Shown here one piece after another: positions 12,910 through 26,200 of a stretch of 64,000 bases of DNA. Within the stretch, counting starts at the first letter, position 1. Each line of letters starts with the position of its first letter. Made by a program: the position numbers and the translations under genes. The stretch is from Heterobilharzia americana (lineage: Eukaryota > Platyhelminthes > Trematoda > Strigeidida > Schistosomatidae), in the NCBI GenBank assembly GCA_944470555.2, contig OX104127.1:57196140-57260139 (forward strand), written 5' to 3'. Below the pieces are notes generated by a model, which was given only the letters and a program-made list of their open reading frames with translations, had not been told where the DNA came from and searched no databases.

Positions 12910-13310
12910 CCTTACCATTGCATGTCTAACTAGGCGTCAGTTCCCTAGCCCCAGTACATGTACAAGCTTTCTCAGTCGAATAAGCTTCACAACCTCATCA
13001 ATCGACTTGTCTATCTTGTCTACTACCCTTCATCTGATCTCAACATCACTCAAATGCTGATCCCACCAATCTTACGAACACACGTGTGATCAAAACCTTG
13101 TCACCCTAACAGGACAGGATGGATTGCACCACAGTATACTCCTCTCTTAACACGCAGTTCCATATGTCACCGACACCAAAAGTCACGCAAGTTGGCAAAT
13201 AACAAGCTGAGATTTTGTCACCAATCAACCTGTTCGAACTGATTCAACACTACTAAGTAAGTGAAATGGTCGATACATTCCACCATTTCACAGATATCTA
13301 ATGCCAGTGA
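12910..13310 (-). mobile_element. RTE-like C-terminal coding remnant
   Basis: The reverse complement reads FANLRDFWCR, then KRGVYCGAIHPVLL, then SIDEVVKLIRLRKLVHVL, in the order of the RTE-like ORF end (NLRHLW..KGRVYCAAVRSVLL..VDEVVNLHRLRWLGHVL). Stops and frame changes. Confidence 0.65.
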
Positions 13311-13499
13311 TTTTAAATACTCCTATAATAGATAATAATATTATGCAGTCCCTATGACATAATCATCACAATGATGAACACCTATAATAGCATCACTTAC
13401 AGATGTTCAAGGAGTTTGATTTCCAGTCACTAAGGACTGTACTGTCTGTCAAACAATAGAACCAAATTCATGGGGAAACATATAAATCAACTGATAAAC

Positions 13500-13995
13500 A
13501 CTATAAGCATAAATTCACTATCAGGACACGTACTACGTATGCCTAGTCACCGATTGCCTCCTCACACAATGTTGGCTGAGGTGGGTCCAGGCTGGAAAAA
13601 GGCCCGAGGTGGACAGACTAAAACAAGGCACCAATGTATGAAGTCTCTGACTGTTGGTTTAAGCTATGTAGGACGATGCAGACTAGGTGGTTGGGTCCGC
13701 AGGACAAGAGGAACCAGTGGTTGGAGACCCTAGGTGATATGGCTCAGAACCGATGTCAGTGGTGTAGATGTATCCTCACACACAATATCCTCATCTTAAC
13801 AACGCTATACCGAATATCACCATTTTGTCACTCCTCTTTCCTTTCTTCTCGTACTTTATATTTCTTTTGACTGCATTCACTTATCTTCATCCTTCACCTC
13901 ACTACCTTTTTACTTGATGTGCTGATATGAGGTGTGGCAACTCGGACCGTTACGCAGTAATGCCTGGTCCTGTGTTGATAATGATGATGATGAAA
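13500..13995 (+). mobile_element. RTE-like C-terminus and 3' UTR
   Basis: SGHVLRMPSHRLPPHTMLAEVG, GGQTKTRHQCMKSLT and YVGRCRLGGW, then in another frame NQWLETLGDMAQNRCQW; the 3' UTR ends in (TGA)n at about 13978-13992. This is the standard end of schistosome RTE-like elements, with one frameshift near 13690. Confidence 0.8.
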
Positions 13996-14202
13996 TTCAC
14001 TCTCATATATACAACTCCTTCACACATAATGAAAGTGACTATCAAAAACAAACGGTACATAGGAATTTATTTGTAAATTAAGTTACAGCTACATGAATAA
14101 ATAGAGGTGAGTGAATAGAATAGGTAGTAGATATGAAGAACAATCATGAACAGCTAATCTTTTCTTTTCTTAAACATAATTGACTTCAATAAGACAGTCA
14201 GT

Positions 14203-17200
14203 TTAAACTGAAGGGAAACTCAAAGGTCGACGACGACGAAAAGGGTAGGCTGTAGCAGCTTCAGCATCATCTGTATTCATTACACTTGGACTGATATTCT
14301 CTTTCCCATTGATATCGTTACATACCGATGCTTCAAGGTCAAGATTCCAAAAACCAGTCGGTGTTGACGGTGATTTATTAACCGGTGATCGTTTATTGGA
14401 CTTCCTTTTAGACTATAAGAAATCAATAAGCCAATATATAGTTATACTTCAAAAAGATAAGGAACAGTTAAGAGGTTTGTAGAGATTTATTCATCTCATG
14501 GTGGAATTTCACCACCAACGACAAGTATCAGTTGCAGAACCAGTGAACAACAGTTCGTAGCATCATATCGCGTATTGACAATAGAGTAAGAAAATGTAAA
14601 CTATTTCAGTCTCAATACATGTTCGTCACGAGATCTCAACATTCTCAGTTCGATTCCTAGCGGTGTCATGGATTCACACTGCTAAGCACTCCTATACTAG
14701 GAAGAGATAACTGTCCACTGCCACCATCTATTCACTGATTCTACAAATGATGCCTACCATTCAGCCACACCGTAATGAATACTACCACAATGTAAATATT
14801 AAATGTATTTCACCATCTATTTACAATTACACTGTGACACTTCTGACAGACCACAATACAAGTCGACTTCATGAATGTCCACTTGTAAAACGTGTCCGCG
14901 AACACTACCCAGCCTGACTTACAACCGGAGAATGAAAATGCATCTTCAGTTAGATAACAGAACACCTCGTGAACTCAGGCCACTTAGCTCATTTTCAGAG
15001 CTCATTCAAAATTCTCTACAGGGTTCCATCAAACCAATCGAAGGGAATAAAATCAAGCCATTCGTCTATAGCTGAAGCACTAGCCATCCACAAGTTCAAA
15101 CTAGCGTTATGCGTGCAAAAATAAAGCTACGTCCAACCTCTATCTTTGCTATGGCCATCATAAAGCCTTCTCTGCCACAATTCATTTTGTATCAATTCAA
15201 CCTGCATTACCTAATTACAATCTTATTTTCATGATACCCTGTTTATTCTCATACTCTGTCATAGGTTTACCCGGTATTACATAATCGCAATTTCATCTTC
15301 ATAACCCTTCGTTCAGTCCCCTACTTTGCCATACATTCATCCTGTATTACGTAATTACACTTAGTTTCATAATCCACTGTCTATTTTCCCACTCTAAACA
15401 CAAATGTGTATTAATTAATTTCCTTCATCATTCAATACATTTTGCCCCCTGACCACAAACAATTCTGCAACATTCTACCCACTCTATAACATACATCCAC
15501 AAATGTACAGCTTAGTAAATCACTTCGTCGAAAAGAAAAATCTCTTCTTCACTGAACCACGTCTTGTCATTTCTGCATTACTCAGAAAACTTTTTCTGTA
15601 CTGAAGTCACCTAGCTCATACGTGTACTTTATAGAGAAAAGCTTTGGCATCTCCTAAAACATATTCATTGTGTTCACATATTCTATAACATACTGCATGC
15701 TGCATAACTATCTCCAATCGGCTACCAGATTGATCTCAATCCAAGGGTTAGACATTCTATGCAAAAACCAGTCCGAAGCGATCTCACTCACAATACAATA
15801 TCTTGAAATTATTCCACTGAACAAACTTCATTCTAATTCCTAGAAAATCAACTTTCTAATAACTGCATTCACAAAATCATCTAACTGGCGCTTATTTACC
15901 AGTATCTTGTAAATATCTTATCTTCCAGACTATTGTCATACATTTGCCATACTTCGTCACCCGTCAAGCATCTAGTAATTCCTTTACCACTCTGTCTTCC
16001 TCTGTTCCCCTGATTTTTAATCGTCATCATTACGTCAGTAAACGATGCATTTATGTGTACCAGTTGATAGTAAAACCAGGTTCACTGTAACTCTTTACAA
16101 TGTAAAACCCACATAAAACTACTGAAAATATTATTTAATGCAAAACTGAAGCTCACCCTTGAAGAACCATTGTTGTTCACTTTAGATACCGGTTTCTTCT
16201 CGACAAGAGTTCTGCGACTTGGAGGCCGTGGATACTTGAAATTCACATCTCCTCCTCGGGTAGGTGAACCACCAATCGATGGCAAATGAGACTTACATTT
16301 AGGCTCTTTCACCTTCTTCGACACGTCTAAAACCATATACGCAAAATAGAATTAAAATCACTTCAGCTTGTAGGATCTAAATTCGAGAATCAACTACCCC
16401 GGTAATCAGATTCCTAGCTCAAATACCCACCCTTTCCCATAATCACCTCTACAATGTGAAAATTAGTACAAATATCGTCAATTTTATACATAAACGATAC
16501 AGCCTTCTGTTCGACAATCTTCGGACAAGTGTACGCTACATCATGAATTCTTAGGCTACACAACTAAAAACAGTAAATTCATTACGTTTCGTATTATGCA
16601 CATGTCGAACAGTTCTACAAGCAACTTCAACAAATCTTCTATCTAATTACCAACTTATACAGGCGAAATCGATAGTCTAAGTAAATATTGACGAATAGGC
16701 TTCTAAAAAGGCTTCACAGACCGTTCCACTGATATCACGCTTCTACCTGACCGTGGCTCAAATGGACTGAAACACCTTCTGACTACTGCCAGGTGCATCT
16801 GCCAATAATTCCATCTCACTCGCACGTTCTGACTAACAGGTCTTTCAGTTCTTAGGCAAGTATTGTTTGACATGCCTTGTAAGAGACTTACATACACCAT
16901 TGAAGTCGCCACTAGCCAGAATGCACCCATACGCCTCACGATCCACGATGTTCTATAGTACTCACAGATAGTCAGTGTTTGCAAGCACACCCTTCTTTAA
17001 AGCCAAAACCAGCTTCACTTGCCCTTTCCATGGCATCTTGTAACTCCACCTAGTGTTCATCTATGCTTTCTGACAGTGACACAAATAGCTTCGTTTAGTA
17101 TACAGTCACTATACTGCGTGCAACCAGTTTCCTACTGTCGACTCGTTCCGCATGACGATTTTCATCACAACCAAAAACCAAGATAAATTTCACGCATTCT

Positions 17201-20200
17201 CAAGTGTGGTCACAGTCCAGATAGATGCTCCAATAGGAGCAATGGTTTCGAACACATTCACCCCATCACTAAATAACTCCGCTATGATCTATTTACGTCT
17301 AGGCTTGAGTGACACAGGGAAGAAATAATCTCACACAATGAAGATAGCTGTGCTGGCAAAAATACACTGGCTAGAAACTAGTTTTCATCTGTGTAAAGCT
17401 CTACAGGACTTTCCACAATAAATAATCTGCCACCGACTAATACACACTAAATACCCAAACCACCCTCCCTCCTCCTTTCAACCTATAAAAACCTCACATG
17501 TGCATTCAAGTCCCCAGTCTACACTTCAATATCTGCTGAGTACACCTGGTCAAGGTCACCCAGTCGAAGGTAGTAGTCATCCTCAACTCCATCTCAGCTA
17601 CAGTCAGTTAACGTAAAGACAGAGATGACGACGAGATATCCTCTTCTTTACTAATTACCTCCCACTCCAATAAAACCCAACTTAGCAGCACACAGACGAC
17701 TGTCCATGCGAATCCACTCGACTGGTACAGCTTCGGCTCTCGCAGGCACCTCGTCAGACACCAACAACAAGGCTGGCTGGCTGGCTGGCTGGCTGGCTGC
17801 TGGCTGGCTGATGACGCCATAGACTTACCAGTGACCACACCTTTTGCAATAATATATACCAGAGTTATTCAAATCACTGAGTTGACATATTATATGCAGG
17901 TCCTGAGATACAGTAAACATCAATATTGAAATTTTCCAGTCTTCCCCAAACCTATCTGCTTTCCAATTACCATCTACGTCCGAACATTGAAAGTGGCTTG
18001 CTTAAGTGGTGACCGCGATGTCAAAATAGTTGTATCACATGTCGCACCAAATGACACAGCTTTATACAACCAACGCTTTGCTGACTCAAAAACATCCAGA
18101 CACCTCAGCAAAAACAAAGCATGATTTACAAGAAGAATTAAGGACGATACAATGACAAATGGAACAATTGAACAAACAAAACATCCCAGTGGGAACAACA
18201 CACTCGGCATTGGGAGGCAGGTACATCCACCTGATGAGTCCCAAATACAACGAAACGTGCAGTCTGGATTCCACTGCTAGCCACTGCCCATCATCACTAT
18301 AAGTTGAACAAACAGATCTTTACACCGTAAGTTCTCTTTCATACACGAAGATTTCATACGTGGCCTGTACTACTGGTTTCACAACGTCCATTCAAAAACA
18401 CCATCTAGGTTATCACACTACTTGGACACTCAGAACAAATCAGGTGGTTGTTTTAAGAGACCAATCACTCAAACTTTCATTCATCGTAAGCCTCATCCAT
18501 AGAACACACGAGCTACATGAAATACCACATTCCCATCATTTTCGTCATTCTTCCATTCTAGATCGTCGCATTCATGTGACCAAAATTTGAAATCAGTAAC
18601 TCTTTACGAAAACCAAAGCGGCATTAGCGACAACCATCCTCTCTTTGCTCTCAAGTTCTCGAAAAACTCTCCAACACCATGTGAAGTCAGTCAGTAGGAC
18701 GTCACCACACAACAGGCTATGAATACAGATCATATAAGAGCATTTCGAGAGGACCATCGGCATCATCTCAGGGTGTAAGGAGGTGAAAACTTTCGAGTTG
18801 CATTTCACAAGATAGAAGTAATCGATGCTTCGAAACTCTAAATAACAACATCACTAAAAACTTATTCCAATCCTACATATATTCACTCTTCACCTCCCTC
18901 AAAATTATCAACATTAAGCCATTTTTCATATATTTCTCTTACTTCACTTCTACTCATCTTTCTGTTCCAAGATATCTTCATTGCTTATTATTTCATCTCT
19001 CTATGGTGTTGTGAGATAGCTATGGTATAATTCAAATTGGTTTATCCTTTGACGTTGTCGTTTCGCTCTACACTATCCATAACAGATAGGTTGTTATTAA
19101 ATCGCCCTCAGTAAACCACTGGGTTCTATGGACTAATTAGAAAAATCCATTGTATAAACCATCTCAGACAACCGCATAGTTAACTCATATCATAAGGATA
19201 ACAATATTAAAACCATATAGGATAGGCTTTTCATACAAAGCCAAGCAATTAGTGATCAGGAAAAAAATCAAAATCAACTCAGTAACCTTGTGTACACTCA
19301 AATAGGCAGTGAGCCACATCTGTTGTGTCAGGGTTAATGATACTACCTGCTTGCCAAAATCTACGTGGACTGGGGTTCGAACTCCTCACCCATTTGCTTC
19401 AACGTCAACTCCACAAACTAATCAGTCATAACTAACCATCAATTTCTTTGTACAGATTTCAATCGCTATCAGAATCTCTTAGGCCCCAACATGGCTTTAA
19501 GGAATTATCGTTGTAAAGTTAAAATAAACACCAAATCGATTGACATAAAATACAGACATTCGTAGTTTTATTTTCAAAAAAAAAAAAAACCCTACCATTG
19601 TCAATAGAATCCAATGGATTAGGAGCAACTGATACCTCTGATTCAAGAAAATCAGAAGGTAAACTAATATCATCACCAGTATCATCAGATTTCTGTTTCT
19701 CGTGTTTATTTCCATTGGCATCGAGTGTACGACGAAAATAACGACAAGAGGGGCGGTGTATATATTTACATTTATGTGGATAAGCCACATGATCGATACT
19801 ATTCGTTCTGGTTAACTTGTCAGGCATTTGTTTACTATGTAGTCCAGACTCAACATCAACAGGTCTAGTCCCACGATTATTCGATGCAGGTTGTAATCTA
19901 AGAATGTTAAAGATTTCCAATGTTAATCGACAGAGAGAAAGAAGCCGTCATATTGATCAATAAATGTCAAATGAATTAACTGACTAACTTGACCCAGTAT
20001 AGTATTACTACTTGTGACTCACATCCATAGTGGGGAACCTATTATGCCCAAGTGAAAACAAATCACTACAGTCTACACACATGATCGAACAGTCAAGTTC
20101 AATGCACAGATAGGCTCAACACACTTAGAAAGTATTTGTACAATGCATGATAACTGACGTAGACCTGTGGAGCTAGACTGGTAGGGGTTCCCGAGACGAA

Positions 20201-23200
20201 AGGAATCAATGGATGAGGACTCTCGTTGACATGCATGAAAATCGGTCACAATCGTGCAGATGTAACGCTCGAATATTTCCACTAACCCTTCCTTACCTTC
20301 ATATCGTTTATTTTCTCACACAACTTTGTCTACTCCAATATCAGTCTTCTTCTATCCACCCGTTCTTTGTGTACTAATGTGAAGTGTGGCAGTTTGAACC
20401 GAGGTTCTAAATTGGTCTTGTCAGTCAGTTACAAGTGAACCTGCTACTAAAAATACTCACATTCAACAAAATGTACATTTGAAAAAGTACCGACCTCTCT
20501 CCCTCTACACACACACATACACACAACATTCCAACCAATCGAACTTATTACTAAAAAAACACCTTCATAAATGGGGCACGAAATACCTTTGATCGACTAC
20601 CCCGCGGTCGTTTGTTACACAAATAACAAGAGGAATATTCTGATGAAATGTTTCTTGTTACACAATCTACCTTAGAAAGAAGGATACTTAGAATCACAAA
20701 AGACATCCTCTTCCTTCCAATCAACTAATGATAAACATTTACATAAAAACCTTCCATCATACGTTTTATTGAAGATGAAGAAGTCAGCTCGACACTTTCC
20801 ACACACAGTAGTAACGCAACAAAAGCACATACAATAACCGATTATTTAAGTGGACGAATACAACTTGCAGATGACTTCAACCTTATAACCACACGATTAT
20901 TTCATGTTAATTATGCCTGTTATCAGAATATGTACTCACAGCATTCAGTCGAATCAAACACTGGTGATTTGGTTAACAGAAAAAGAACACAAAGGAGACT
21001 GACTGCTCAACTGGTTAAAAGGTGATTTTTGAGTAAATTTATCCTCTACTGAACACATAGATATTAACTAAGCATTAATGAATACAGATTCACAAACCTT
21101 CAGGTTGGAAACAATCATCATTAACCAATTTGAAGGTTTATAGGTTCAATCCCTGGCGAGATTATGCGTGCCCATTCCTGTAGTCCCATACTACGACGAA
21201 ACAGCTGACCAATGCTCTCAGTTCATTGTGAATACCAACACGAAACTAATCACATTTATTTCTTTATGACTGTGGTTTGTCACACAGCACAAAATATAAT
21301 AGACACCTCTTGTCTGCTGTCTGTATTTCAATACAGAATTCAAAATTTCTTCTACATCACAAACACAAATGTGGCATAATCACAAACCATGGAATGTTCA
21401 CTAAGATATATTAACTTCTTGAACAGAATTATCAACAACATAAATCCACTAAATACCTGGATTCATGAATATTTATCGACTATTAAAACCATAAGGGGTA
21501 CCCCATATAGACTTCTTTGAAATTGGCAACAAAATACATACGGTGATTTCAATTAAAAAGAGGATGATCATTAAGATTGTTTACCGAGTAAAATTCATGT
21601 ATGATAATTTTGTAAGAAAAAGTACGCGTCATATTATAGAACAAAGAAGTTACGCATAGAATACACAGTGTAGGTATAAAATTCAGTCTCTATGATATAG
21701 AGAACAGTTCTGATTTGAAAAGTGAATCCTCAACATGAATTACATTATAAGTACATAAATAATCTAATCAATATTATAATCCCTATGTAAAACTCATGAA
21801 AAATATATAAGCTTTGTGTATTATGGAACATACATATTACGCTTGTTAACCACTCGTGACTTGTCCAACATCGAGGAATCTCTGTAAGTTGCATCATAAT
21901 CTGCCAAATCATTGTGATTTATAGCATTTCTTATCGCCAAAGAAGCATCGTATACTTCCGAAGGTGGACTAAGTGATGGCACAGGAAAAACACTAGTAGT
22001 CAGTGTTGTCGACTCACTTCTAGATGTTTCAACATCAAGTTGACTGTCATCGGCTGCTGCTCCACACGGAGATTTACGAACGCCTATAAAAACAAAAGTC
22101 ATTCATCATAACCATGAAAAGCTTCCACATCTGTAGTCTACAAAACTAATATGATAATGAAATCTTAAAAAAGTATGTACTAGTAAACAGTCAACATCAT
22201 AATCAAACTTGTAAATTAACATACATGGAATAATAAAAATGCTCTCACCTATTACTTTCATTAGTACAGTAAGGCAAAAATATTCCTTCTAGCTGAGCTT
22301 TAAAAGACCGTCTGGGAAACTGTAGTATATTATTTATTAGAAAACACTAACTACAACATGGGATCCAATAGATGTATCATACAAAACAATAAAGCAACAC
22401 TATGAAGACATAGAAAAAAAAGACAGAAATCGAATATTTAACAAGTAATCACAAAGACACATCCAAGCAAGCATTCAGTAATCATCTCTTACTCTCCAAT
22501 TATAGAACAAAAGAAAACCACAGCAACACCACTACTGGATTCCATTCTCAGTCATACTACTACTGTCTCAAACCGCTAAGTAGTGAACCATCTATAGATG
22601 TTAACTATCCTTCGTCCCATGGTACCACATTATACACTGACCATCTCTCTCAGCTTTCTCCAACAGGAACATTGAATGATGTAAAAACCGCTAAGAAATG
22701 CATGACACATATCCAATCCACCGAAGCCGGTTCCTAATGACCACACTCAGTGGATGACGATCCCCTATCATGTCCAAACACATGCCACCAACATATAATA
22801 CATGAATACTCAAGTGTACAAACTTTCCGGTAAACTATACAGATTCATCACAACTCTAACGTAATCCCTCATCAATGAATTGCCAGTTCAACCTTAAAAT
22901 TAAAAAGTTAATCTTATCGTGAGCTTTTTTTACTCCTCTCAAGAAGCCCAATCTACTTCATATTGATGAAGGTTGAGCTATAGGCTTTCCTTAAAACGGT
23001 AGGGGCCTTTCATTTAGCTTAAAACGGAAAATCTTTACGCCACTTCAACACAGATATGAAGGCAAATTAGAATATCTAATTTTATTCACAAAAATGAACC
23101 AACCTAAAAGAAATAATGTTGAAAATGAGTGACGATTTCTTCTTAGAACGCCAACTCTTTCTCATGTGGAAATTTTTGTCTTAGGACTTAAATTATTTCA

Positions 23201-26200
23201 CTACCAAAGTAACAGTTCGTACACGTTGTTTACGTCACATGTTTAAGATTCTTACTCATTCACCATCAATTTGAACTGAAAACACAGTATTAAAGTACAC
23301 CATTTTGAGTTACCACATTGTTTAGAAGAATGTACAGTGAGATAATCTGAGTGGACAGTGAATGCTTGAGGAACAAGATAAAATAATACCCTCATATAAC
23401 CAAACTTATGAGTAGTTACGGGCATCACGAACCATTATTCGAATTTTCAACCTTTCCCATCCTTGATTTGTAGGGCAGATTTAGCCTGTCTATGTGGATA
23501 CATGATTTCTTCGTAAAAATATTACCTGTGTCTCAATCTGAATTATATGCAATAGTGACTAGCAGAAGAATCGAGGACGCCTCTCATCGACTACTCAGTT
23601 TATGATAATCACCTCCTTTCCAACAAGCATCAAATCTTATTGAAAATCTGATCTTCACTTTGTTAATTTACACAGGTGAATTCAACTGAATCACAAACAT
23701 CGAGTTCTGAGAATACGTTGAAACGCAACATTTTAGTTCCACTGCAAGCCAACGCTAAAATATCCAGGTGACCATAAGCAATCAAGATACATTGATTAGC
23801 ATAGGGAGGCCATACACTTAGTCTGACCAATTCAGGTTATACGAAACAATAATGCGAATGATCAAGTAATCGTGATACTCATATTCACTTAACAATGTGT
23901 GGATATCATATCAGAGTATTCCAGTGAATAACACTCGTATCATAAATGAGGAGTGCTGGGTTCGAGTTATGTTTAAGAGCATTTTCAAGTAAAATAAGCC
24001 AAGCACTCACCATTCGGTGTTGCATTATCAGTCTTTTCTGGACGAAAATTCTCAACTCCATCCTCTTGTAGACATGCACGCTTCGTGATGGGTGGTTGAA
24101 TACGACTACTCAAAGCACTATCCGAAAGGCCATCTGACATTGAGGATATCTTGTCAATATTTTCAAAAAAATAAACATCGTTCAAACGTGCATGATAATT
24201 ACTAACGCTTTCAAAATGCGTATCTAATCAGATTACAACCATAATATGATAATAAGTACCAATGTGTACACGTGTGGGGACCTCAGGTCTCCAACTGGAA
24301 AACATTTGCTTTCATTTAAAAAGATACAGGTTACATGGGTTCACCAGCTGCTTCACAGAGTGACCATTCCCTCATGATCCACAAAAACGCTTCATCAAAC
24401 ACTAGAAAATCTCTTAGAAACTTCTACATGATTGTACATGTAATAGATACATGAAATAATCCCGAAGTAACACTTCTGTTGAAACTAACTAAACCTCAAC
24501 AGTTTACTTTTGAGAATAAAAACTCAATAAAATAAACCACTCGTACTTATCTGAGTACTATTGTTTCGGAAACGACGCAGAAACTCAACCACTACAAGCA
24601 TTTGAACCCAAAAGGTTTCTGAATATGCATCGTAGTTTCCTTAATTTACAGCGCACTATTTCAGTGTGAGAAGCGGTAAGTGCACTCAAGAAAGTATCAT
24701 TCTAGGTTGGCGTAATCCACGAATTCTATCCACAAAAATCAACACCCGACTACACTGTAAATACACTTAGATGGCTACAATACTTTCCTATAAATGCTTT
24801 TATCCAGTATTTTGAGAAAAACTTTGCAGTACAAAATTTTCTACTGTGAAAACATGGATTATGTCAGCAGCTTACCCTGATGAGTCTAAGTCTCGTTGAC
24901 CGAAACAATTGGAACCATTTTGGAATTGAGGAAATCACATTTAATGCAGTATTATCTCCAATACAGCATGGATGACCGACATCAACACCCCACCCTTTGT
25001 TTTAAAACTAAATCCCGTGATTAAGAGACTGATTTCCAGCTGTAATCTTACATCACCTGACAATCTTTTCGCTTAAAAAAATATTGTGTTCAACTCATTA
25101 CCTTTCGCAAAATACTTATGAAAACGAATTTCCATGGTCTTCTCACCAGTACGCGACCACTCTAACACATGCTGTGTCAGTGGAGCTTTGCCTAATCGAT
25201 TTAGGCATTTGACTTTCAAATAATGGGTCAAGAGTTAAGACACCAACTACCGAGGTTCGGGCAATCAGGTAGCAACATCAGCCCTCACACTACAAGCGTA
25301 GCTCATAGACTATTACACGAATGTGAAAGAGGTACGACTTGGTATCTTCAATGCCACAAAAATGCTTCCGTGAGTTTCTGGATTTCTGACACACTCAGAA
25401 CACGAAAACACTGAAACTGTATTCATATGCTTCGTGACAGACAAATAAACGTAAGACCCGGCAAAGAACTACATTGGTTTAAGTTCCTACACTTCACAGC
25501 AGTAAGCAAACAATAATGGGATGGAAAAACCAATATTTAGGTATACAAACGTGTATGGAAGGGAAGAGAATTAACAACTGAAAGCTAATAAAAATATCCA
25601 AACTCCAGAGGTTATCAAAAGGTGGATATATCAGTGCCACTCTGACCGATTCTGAACCGTTATCGACAACCACCAACTACCAATCCCCGTTACCTCGATG
25701 GTTCTAGCCAAGCGGTCTACACTTACTCACATGGATCAGACCAACAGTTAACGACTGGTGCCACATAGTGACCTAGCCACCCTGAACCTTCTTCAAACCC
25801 AATCCTGTCCCCACTAACATTGCATACCGCGGTAGGTTGTGCATCGGTGGTCTGCATCTCACTGACTGACTTGTCAAGTGCCCTTTTTCTAACCTCAACA
25901 TTCATCATGCGACCTCACCACATGTAAGCAATGCTACAGAGACATATATCTTCAAAAACCTCTAACCTCATTGTATCCACTACTCTCAGAAACCGCTTCA
26001 GTCATATATCAAAATAGAGTGGGTTGTTTCGCAGTGTACTCGTCTTTTAATACGTATTCAGATAACTCACTGAGCCATTTTTATTCAGTCTATTTCGTCA
26101 ACAAGTGAGTGAAGTGGTCACCATATACCATTGTTTAACCACCTAACATTAAACCAGGAGGTGCAGACTACTTCTCAAGCATCACATCACATTTGACAGG

